Below are positions 55,701-64,000 of a stretch of 64,000 nt of DNA, one piece after another. Source of the DNA: Liolophura sinensis (lineage: Eukaryota > Mollusca > Polyplacophora > Chitonida > Chitonidae); NCBI RefSeq assembly GCF_032854445.1, contig NC_088295.1:56155249-56219248 (forward strand), read 5' to 3'. Both the position numbers and the translations under genes were made by a program. How positions within the stretch are numbered: the stretch's first letter is position 1; each line of letters opens with the position of its first letter. The notes under the pieces are model-generated. The model saw nothing but the letters and a program-made list of their open reading frames with translations, did no database searches and was not told the origin of the DNA.

Positions 55701-56430
55701 TAATCCTGTAGACATTATTCCCTATTTCAGTATTATGCTACTAGTTTGTCCCAAAATCGTTATGGACAAGGCAGGAATTAACAACAAAGATCTTAGACAC
55801 AAATCATTTTAGTTGGGCAATGTTCCCGATACTTTCCAGCACGGTGGAATTTATGAATTGTTGTTGTTTGTGAGCGTGGCGGAACTTGAATTGCTTACAC
55901 TGTGGCGGTACATAAGAATGCCTTATTTCACAGCGGACTACGGACTGTTTAAGGTAGTCAACCTATGAAACAGAAGGAGGAAAAAGAAAACAACTGATAT
56001 ATTATCAAACCATTTTGCATGAATTTATCAGAAGAATAAAACAACTTTGACACCGAATAAAACACAGAAATATGTTCAGGCAGAGAATAAGAAAGGGAGA
56101 CAACTTCCTGCACAGCCCTAGTTAACTGCAAAACATAGAAATAACGAAAAAAAAGAAAAGAAAAAAAAGCAATGCTAGTCTGGTGGTTTCAACAGATAAG
56201 TATTGCGTAGGAACTAGATTACGGTTCAAACAATCAGATCACACTTTGTTTAATATACATTACTTATTATAACATTGTTGAAAAGGATTTACTTGTATAT
56301 TATGGTTTAAACCGTGCTAAAACGTACTGGTATTATTCGTTCATGCGTGTTTACAGGTGGCAAAAATCGCGCAGAGCTATAGGGAAACCACCACGCCTTC
56401 TCACGTTCGTTGAGAAATTGTTTGAAATAA

Positions 56431-57339
56431 GGCTGCGGGTACACCAGAAATTAATTCTTTTGTGTATTTGCAGAACATCCAAAACCCTATTCACACAAAA
56501 TTGTAACACCAGTTGTCACACTTTTACACTTTTAGATTGCTTTATTTTCCGACTGGTTCATTTATTTCCTTTAATTTTAACTGAAAGCTATCAACTCGTG
56601 AAAACACGACTTGATTTGAAGAACACGAGGACGCGGGCCATTGTGTAATGTCCACAAAGTCTGACACATGCGCGATTGTTCTGGCCGAGATCCGAAAATA
56701 GTCCTCCTCCCAAAAGTTTGGGGATTTTTTGACGACATGTTCCGAAAATTCTCAAGTAAATTCCATACTTTCTAGTCTCTCTTCAGGACTCTTCTGAGTC
56801 CGCTCGTCACACTCTAATTTGTTAGTGAAAGTAGATAAACAATGGAATAAATACAGGTATAATACTAGACACACAAAATGTGAAAAATAAATATGATGGA
56901 ATAATTAAAAACAGGATAGTCAGGCTGCTTCCTTCATTGGTTAAGTACTTTTCAAAGATAATGTCCAACAGAAGGTTCTATGCGATGTTAAACCCTAGCA
57001 AAAAGACAAACAATCCGGCTGGAAGGCATGAACTCTTTTTAGGAATAACAGCGACAGCAAACTTGAGTGCAATGCTCTATAATTTACATATGAAGTAAGC
57101 GTATTTAATTCATCGATATTTTACACATTACTAAAGTACATTTTTACCTGTATGGTAGGAGCCATATTTCATGAATGCATGATATGTGGGGTATATGTTA
57201 TACAAAAGACTACATCATAGAGGCTAAAACAAAAGCAATGATGGCACTGTAATATTTGGCCAATGGTCACACATATTGTCGATCAAATCTGGCCTCGTCT
57301 CAGTTTACATTAGACCTTATCAGTTTTTCCTGCCTCAAA
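56431..57339. other. No gene recognised
   Basis: Unique-looking sequence. It contains a short scrap similar to lectin-exon antisense (CCGCTCGTCACACTCTAATT TGTTAG near 56,800; compare 34,410), perhaps a decayed piece of another receptor. Open frames of 72-101 codons show no domain. Confidence 0.4.
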
Positions 57340-57665
57340 GCTTTTGTTAGTTTACCGTACCTCAGGCCTCTTCAGTTTACCATATCTCAGGCCTCTTGTC
57401 AGTTTATCTCAGGCCTCTTGTAGTTTACCGTACCTCATGCCTGATGTCAATTTACCGTGGATCGGGCCTCTTGTAAGTTTACCGTACCTAAGGCCTCTTC
57501 AGTTTACCATATCTCAGACCTTTTGTCAGTTTAGAGTTCCTCATGTCTGTTGTCGGTTTACCGTGGCTCGGGCCTCTTGTAATTTTACCGTACCGCAGGC
57601 CTCTTGTCAGTTTACCTTACCGCATGCCTCTTGTCAGTTTACCGTTCCGCAGGCCTCAGGTAAGG
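57340..57665. repeat. 24-28-bp minisatellite, about 12 units
   Basis: Irregular repeats of CCTCTTGTCAGTTTACCGTA then CCTCAGG, with length variants. The 115-codon frame across it (LPYLRPL-type repeats) is a by-product of the repeat. Confidence 0.85.
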
Positions 57666-60600
57666 GTTTCATTCTAGCTTTCCTAGCTTAAATAGTAGGA
57701 AACTGCACGCCCCCTAGTGCCATGACTTGAGCAGAACTGGGGAAAAAAATGCTGTGATGTTAATTGCAAAATATTACAACCAGTCCCACAGCTGCAACCG
57801 TAGGGTTTGCGTAGGAAGTGTAATCTTTGAGCCAGGGAAAACACCATTCACATATATAATGGATTCTGGGCACCCAGAGGAGACAGACAGCGAAGAGACA
57901 TCCGTAAGTTCTCATCTTGAAACCAAGCTAACCTTTTCAGATTAGATCTATATACGAAATGGCGACCGACATATTTCTACAACTAAAACACACGGCAAAT
58001 CAGTAATCTATGGCTCGGTCTACATGTCAGACATGGTTAAGCACAGATCAGATGTCAAATGTGATTTATCAGTCCAAGAATACACATTGTACTGAAATGT
58101 ACTGAACACTGAACAAAGACAGGAGGTTCCAAAGTAACGAGGACGCTTGATTATGAAGGCGACTATGTGAAATTCATATGTCGGAGCGAAATGTCCAAGA
58201 GATTGTTCTCGTTGCAATCTCCTCTTGTCTCTGCTGAAGTCATATCAGACCAAATGTAATACCCGGCGCGTTGAATCTCAATGTAGATAACACCAATTGT
58301 ATAGTCCATACTGTGTAGTGGCTGGTTGGACCTGAAATACATCATGGTGTTTAACAGTAGGCATTATTTATATATTTATCTATATATTTGATTGGTATTT
58401 AACGCCACGATTGAAAAGCTTTCACTTATACGGTGGCGGGTGGTTGGAAGAAACGAACTTTCCCACGGCCATGTCACGCTTACACATGTACACAATTTTG
58501 GCGGTATACAGGTGGGCATTAGCAAACATTAGACTGCGTTAAACACTCGCAATATCATCACATTTGTTAAGTTATAGGCGTGTACCAATGCAATAGAAGT
58601 TTCTGCCCAAAAACTTCCCCGGATTATGTTTCCCTTTTGTAGTACAAAAGTTTTAAACATAAGGGGATTTTGCTTGAAGAAATATTTGTAAGAAAACATT
58701 GTTTGTGTAACGATAAACTACTTTGCTTTTAGTAATCTACACTGAAAATTAAACATCTTGAAAAGAGGAATAGATGCAATATTTTCTCTGAGTATAAAAC
58801 GAATTCCAAAGAACAATCGCCCGAAGTTGTTCCTAACGCAAAGAACTTTTACCATAGTCTTGGATACTTTAATTTTCTCAACACTGCATGGGTTTTGTAA
58901 CATAGTATCGTACATTCTGCTGTTGTTGAGGATGTTTGAGGAAACCGAGCTGCCATAGGATGGCCAAATTAAGCCATGGCCGCTGGCAAGCTCATCACGC
59001 GCTAAGCCGCATGTATCTCACGAGTACATCAGTGCTTTGGATGGCGGTTGAGGTAGATAGATCGATAGGTAGATAGATAGATAGATAGATATACTTTTTT
59101 ATCGTTAGTTTACAAAACAAATAAACATTAGCTCACAATGGCGCTATTATCAACGACCACCGGTATATTGTTTAAAGTTGATTTGCTGCATAGGAATGTA
59201 TTTCGTTACAAAAGAGTACAATGTTAAAGCCAGGGATGTAAGAAACCTGGTTCAGATGTACACAATGCCTCCATTTTAATACACGAATTATTCATTCAAG
59301 ATCCAACTCCTGGGCCATTGCATGGTAAGACACGTCAACCCTTACCTACCCGTTTCAGTTTTCATCATTATATGTGTAAAAGGTAAAATATATAATTTGA
59401 TAACTAGGTAATCGAGGAAGTGTGTGTGTTCGTGACTTTGTATCAGCTTGCGTTGTCACGCGTTGTCGTCACCTTCTCTCTTTGAGTAGAGCGGATATGA
59501 CATGCCAATAGACAGCTCATGACCGGTATGACACATGGCGGATCTCGCACTGGGACTGTAATCGCTGTTTACAATACAGCTTAATTTCGATGTCACAAAT
59601 TGTCAAAATGATGTTTACAATGGTGGGCGATATATATGCTCGAGCTGCATTGTCCAAACCCATTTCTTTACAATATGACTCAAAAATGTATTAATCAATA
59701 TAAATGATTTAGTAGTAAAAGAGATCAAGGTATGCTAACTATATACATCGGTGGCGTAAAGGACCGTTTTTAGGAAAACAAGCAGGATGCAGCTGTAACG
59801 TAAACGATCGTATTTGTCAAACTATCTATGTAGGGAAACAGCAATATAAAAAGGGAGGCTTAGCACAGTACGTCATATCCGGAATTTCCGACCATTGGTG
59901 GGAAATATGCATAAAATAGTGGGTTATTAAGGAATATAATGTAAGCCTCCAAAAACGACCATATTTGCAACAATGACTACATGAGTAAATATAACACAGA
60001 TTCATTTGAATAAATACAAAACAGCGGCAATGAATCAATCAGAAACAGGAGGGATGTTATAGCCTATAGCAGCAGTTCTTGTAACAGTTACACAACGACA
60101 CTTAAATTTATGGACCGTGAAATCCACAGAGCCTGGCCAGATTCACAAAAATATAGCTGTGAAGCACACAACCGAAGGAGACCTGGTTTTGAACCCGCCA
60201 TGCCTTTGATGTGGAATGAAGAAATTATATAACTATATAAACTATAGTACTGCTAAGAAACACATATTTACTGAACATAGTTTTTTTTAACTAAACATCC
60301 GGACACGTTTCTGAACTGTTAAAGAAAGGTTTCAAACCGAAACTCTTATTTCTGTATTGTGTATTTCTTGCGCAGTAAATCAGCTTCTAAGCAGATGTCA
60401 ATAGAATACATGCCTACATGTAATACCGCACCAGTTCAGCGTAATCGGCGGAAATAGTAACCCGGACTTAAGAACGGAAATGCCCGACAGGATGTCAACA
60501 GGATACGGGCATCCCCCTCATATAGATATTTTTGGCACACAGGAATCTTTTCACCATAGCTATTAACGGGAGGGTGGGGGAGGAATAGAGCTCGGCAACA

Positions 60601-60955
60601 GAAAAGTTTCTGCAAAAAATACAGCATCAGATGAAAATATTAGTAAATATACTTCAATCTATCAAAAAGAAATAATAAGTAGACAAAACAATAAAAACGA
60701 TGAAGATGAAGGAACTTGTGTACGACAGCCCATATAGAATTATTCTCCGTGATGTAACAAACCTTTACCAGCAAGACGACGGCACAATACAACGGTCTTA
60801 TTGTTCTTTTTAGAAATAACACATACAATATTGTTTTTTAAAATATTTTAATATATTTATATATATGAACCTTCTTGCAATGTAAAAGGATGTGACTACG
60901 TGTAGTAACCCGTGAACAGGAAGTAAGGTGCTACCCTGGAAAGGTCAGAACAACC
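57666..60955. other. Intergenic, no gene recognised
   Basis: About 3.3 kb. Items seen: a SINE tail on the minus strand (58,365-58,470), a TAGA microsatellite (59,052-59,092), and an acceptor-like TGTATTTCAG followed by 55 open codons on the minus strand (58,163-58,336) that I could not tie to any gene. A TATATATA run near 60,860 lies about 90 bp upstream of the plus-strand gene. Confidence 0.4.
59052..59092. repeat. (TAGA)n microsatellite
   Basis: About ten TAGA units with one interruption. Confidence 0.9.
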
Positions 60956-63422
60956 ATGGGCTTCAAGAGTTACATGTTGTTTTGGTTATCCCTCTACCTT
61001 ACAAGCCAAGAACTGCCACATACCCAAGGTAAGATCTTGTTCGGCCCGCTGATTGAATCTGATTAGTTTTATTTTTCTACAGTTTGTAAAAAAATTGCCG
61101 TTAAACCCCGAAAAAGTGTGGGCTTATTTGTCATTTTGAAGGCCACACGGCCAGAAACCATTGCTGCTGTGAAATTGAAAACTGATCTGCAGATAGACCA
61201 ACTGGTGCTCTGCATTTGTGTAGCATGCAATCATTTGGCTTCGAGGAATATTAAATTGCGTTTAAAGACTTGTGTTCAGGAACACGTTAGATCAGTTTTA
61301 ACGGTAACAATGTCTCGCTAGTAGGTGCCTATGACGGCAGCCTTACTAGGCTGTCTACCACGCCTACGTTTTAATACACTATAGCTGTGTATTTAGAGGA
61401 GCCTTATGAACAAAATCTTACTTCTTGGCTACCCCGAGCTATGGTTACGTAGAAAACATCTACGTGTATATTCTAACTTTGTGGTAAATAATATTCTGCA
61501 TGTGATTTACATTATCTTAACAAGTGTTTGTAATATAGAGCTAGTTAAACGGTATTCTTCTTGGGTGTTTACCTTGGCACGGGAATACGTGTAGCTGTAA
61601 GAAACTTAACAACTTTAAACTTATTATGCTCCAGATTTTTGTGTCACGCTTTCAACTAAAACGACCACAGTGCAATTCATAAAACAGTGACAGTAAAGAC
61701 TTACATATATGGTCTAATTTTTTTGCCGAAAAAGGTGTACCTCTCATAAGAAGTGCACATCAGTCTAAAATCAGAAAAACGGTTGATTTCTCTTAAAGTT
61801 TGTACAGTGGTTAATGAACTAAAGTACATAACAGGGTGTTCAGGTAAAGCAGAAATAATTAGTTTTCTATATTGCTACTCAGTGTTCATTTAATATGGCA
61901 AGATTGTAATGGTTAGTGAGATATTGTTGTAATTCTTGCTAGGCCTATATAACAGCAACTAAATGAAATGGTATCAGATTGGCAGCAGTTATATACGGAT
62001 GTATTTCTTGACATACCAGCTGTGCTTCCTAACGATTGTTCATTGTCATGTCCCGAAATAGGTTTGTTGTGGAACAGACACTGAAAATTATAGACATTTG
62101 TATACCACCCGTCAATCATATGCACATGCGTCAAAATTTAGACATTTGTATACCACCCGTCAATCATATGCACATGCGTCAAAATATAGACATTTGTATA
62201 CCATCCGTCAATCATTTGCACATGCGTCAAAATATAGACATTTGTATACCATCCGTCAATCATTTGCACATGCGTCAAAATATAGACATTTGTATACCAT
62301 CCGTCAATCATTTGCACATGCGTCAAAATATAGACAATCGTATACCACCGTCATCGCAAAAAATCCTACGGCCAATTCGCAAAATAACGTTCAACACAAA
62401 TCACCTAAGAAAGTATATAAAGTACGAAATTAGAACAGATCCATGCAAAGAGAAGAGTCCAATGATTACCAAATGTTCTCGGCGAATAATTTAAATGATT
62501 ATGCAGATTGTGTACATGTATCATGCCCGGTGATAAGTTGTGGGAGATGAAAATGTGTATCCCGGATGCGCTTTGAGTGCAACTATTCATTTCTCCAAAA
62601 TGGCCCTCTACTTCAGCATTTAACACGCCGCAAGCTCCGGATTAAGCGGAATTAGACGCAGTTATCAAGTAGAGTGCCATAGATTGTGGACAGTGACACA
62701 GATTCTTCACTCTTTGTCCTTAAAAAGCGTAACATTGCATGCATTCTAGTTCTCTATGACATCTATGCATGTATAGTTGAAGTAGATATTTACAACACAG
62801 AACAAGTCTTCAAAAGAAAACTGAGAGATGTCTGTTCTTTACCTATTTTAATTTGCAATCACACTGTGTTTAATTCAACCAAAGATAATTTTTAGGAATA
62901 ATGGTATTGCAGGCTTTCCTTTAACACTTATTTACGGCTTAGAAAGTTTTCACTTTGATAGCTTATATTTGCGAAGCTATATGACTCTTGTCTCTACTGT
63001 CTTTGCCGCGTTTATTCTGCTGTTTTTCTTTTTCATAATTTCTTATCTCTGCAGTGTTAGCGCTTTGGTTCAACGGGAGCCTTTGAACTGAATAAGATCA
63101 AATCGAATCAAATCAAGCCAAACCTTCTTCGTCTTAAACATCCGCCCAATAGTCAAATGATCTCACACATTTCTGTTCACAGGCAAAGACCCAATTTGTG
63201 TCTGGACAGGGGCAAGTGGACATTGCCCTAAAGGCAATGGAGTTCTTATTACATCCGTTATGTCAGGATTGTGTCCAAACCGTATCGATGAGCAAAGCAT
63301 GACACTCGACCTGTGTACGCTTCCTGAAAGTTATGGTGTCTGTTGTTTGATATGTGGTGGTTCGGATGGGACACCAATAAAATTACCGTGTAAAAGTTTG
63401 AATGGAAATTTCTGTCAAAAGG
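60956..63422 (+). CDS. Partial gene for a Cys-rich secreted or extracellular protein
   Basis: Exon 1 (60,956-61,028): ATG in a good context (CAACCATGG), MGFKSYMLFWLSLYLTSQEL, a signal peptide, then phase-1 donor G/GTAAGA. Exon 2 (63,183-63,422): acceptor TTCTGTTCACAG, 240 nt, phase 1-1, donor G/GTATGT. It encodes 80 residues with nine Cys (ICVW, HCP, LCP, LCT, VCCLIC, PCK, FCQK), an extracellular module of no family I recognise. The gene continues past the right edge. Opposite strand to the receptor array. The join was made on phase agreement; the first 27 residues and the exon 2 frame fit without a stop. Confidence 0.6.
61029..63182. other. Intron of the plus-strand gene
   Basis: About 2.2 kb with the 48-bp minisatellite. 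No further exon was recognised, though one short phase-1 exon could be missed. Confidence 0.45.
62090..62341. repeat. 48-bp minisatellite, about five units
   Basis: Units of ATAGACATTTGTATACCA(C/T)C then CGTCAATCAT(A/T)TGCACATGCG and TCAAAAT. The open frames on both strands (NHMHMRQN-type repeats) are produced by the 48-bp period and are not genes. Confidence 0.92.
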
Positions 63423-64000
63423 GTATGTATACGTGGAACCATTTTCTCCGAATGAATGCATAATTGATGTTCAACGCCACATTATAAAAATATCAGTCAC
63501 ATCATGGCGAGCACCTGTCTGAACCAGAAGACAGCTTTTTATGGCAACAAGTTAGTGTTTCCGAATTTAAGATGTATTAAAGCTGGTACTGTATGTATTT
63601 ACTTATTTATACCATTGTTGGTTAATGCCATTCTCAAAAACTGACCCTCTGCAAGCTTGAATCCTTTTCACGGTGGCTTTGAGTTTGTCAGATAACTGGT
63701 GAAGGGCGATAAGGTAACCAGTTTCCCTATTGAACAAACAAAACAAGTGAACAACAATCAAATAAATGTATACATTATTTATTATTGTTTTACACTGAAA
63801 TGAAAATTCGTTTTGTTTCATTACATGTATGAAGGAAGGAAGATGGACAAAATTCTCGCGGACAAAGGCCCCGCGGATAAATTCCACGCTGGACAGAAAC
63901 CTCTTGATCAATATTAAGAGTATTCAAAAATTAATAGTTTTCTTTTGAATTATAATATGCTCTGGTTTAAATTTCTAAATAATCAAAATTTTTAAAATAC
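63423..64000. other. Right edge, intron of the plus-strand gene
   Basis: No further exon was recognised. AT-rich, with a possible SINE scrap around 63,600. Confidence 0.4.

Larger units (their letters stand above)
52785..56430. repeat. Duplicated block A2 (partner 6,025-11,710)
   Basis: Same-orientation copy of block A1 with a SINE (54,384-54,606) that A1 lacks, and without A1's 7.4-9.5 kb insertion. It carries a receptor-type first exon at 54,119-54,212. Confidence 0.75.

Noticed and set aside
57344-57691. 115-codon frame with LPYLRPL repeats
   Set aside because: Explained by the 24-28-bp minisatellite, whose units vary in length and shift phase.
58163-58345. Minus-strand 60-codon frame after a TTTCAG-like acceptor
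   Set aside because: No partner exon, domain or paralogue found; noted only in the intergenic entry.
62036-62494. 152- and 111-codon repeat-containing plus-strand frames and their antisense
   Set aside because: Produced by a 48-bp tandem repeat, open in several frames at once, with no splice or signal features.

Overview
Eukaryotic, intron-containing DNA, most likely from a marine mollusc (bivalve or gastropod). The assignment is an inference from the dense tRNA-derived SINEs with mollusc-style 3' tails, an I/jockey-type LINE, a Tc1 element, and lectin-receptor exons with GT-AG introns. There is no bacterial-style coding, no CRISPR array and no genuine tRNA or rRNA gene.

Layout. 0.5-6.0 kb: a decayed LINE inserted in a duplicated upstream block. 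6.0-11.8 kb: duplicated non-coding block A1 with SINEs. 11.8-23.1 kb: duplicated block B1 carrying receptor gene 1 (minus strand), ending at a 200-N assembly gap. 23.3-25.7 kb: SINE-rich spacer. 25.7-38.2 kb: block C carrying receptor gene 2 (minus). 38.3-38.9 kb: a 25-bp minisatellite. 39.9-52.3 kb: block B2 carrying receptor gene 3 (minus) and an intact Tc1 transposon. 52.8-56.4 kb: block A2 with a lone signal-peptide exon. 56.4-60.9 kb: mostly unrecognised DNA. 60.96 kb to the right edge: the start of an unrelated plus-strand gene for a Cys-rich secreted or extracellular protein.

The main content is a tandem array of three paralogous type I membrane receptors that I rebuilt exon by exon. 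Each has a 94-nt signal-peptide exon, one SUEL/galactose-binding-lectin-like exon, one to three Ser/Thr-rich stalk exons and a transmembrane exon, then a Tyr-motif cytoplasmic tail. All extracellular exons are phase 1-1, so stalk exons can be gained, lost or skipped without breaking frame. The exon sums are exact multiples of three: 418 aa for gene 1 and 492 aa for gene 2. Genes 1 and 3 share a tail with YxN and YxxL-type motifs. Gene 2 keeps the same ectodomain but has a different transmembrane segment and an unrelated nine-Tyr tail, placed inside what is an intron in gene 1. Gene 3 has lost one stalk exon to a deletion and carries a 1-nt frameshift that removes most of its tail. The arrangement resembles the paired-receptor logic of vertebrate immune receptors (like ectodomains, unlike tails). 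That functional reading is inference.
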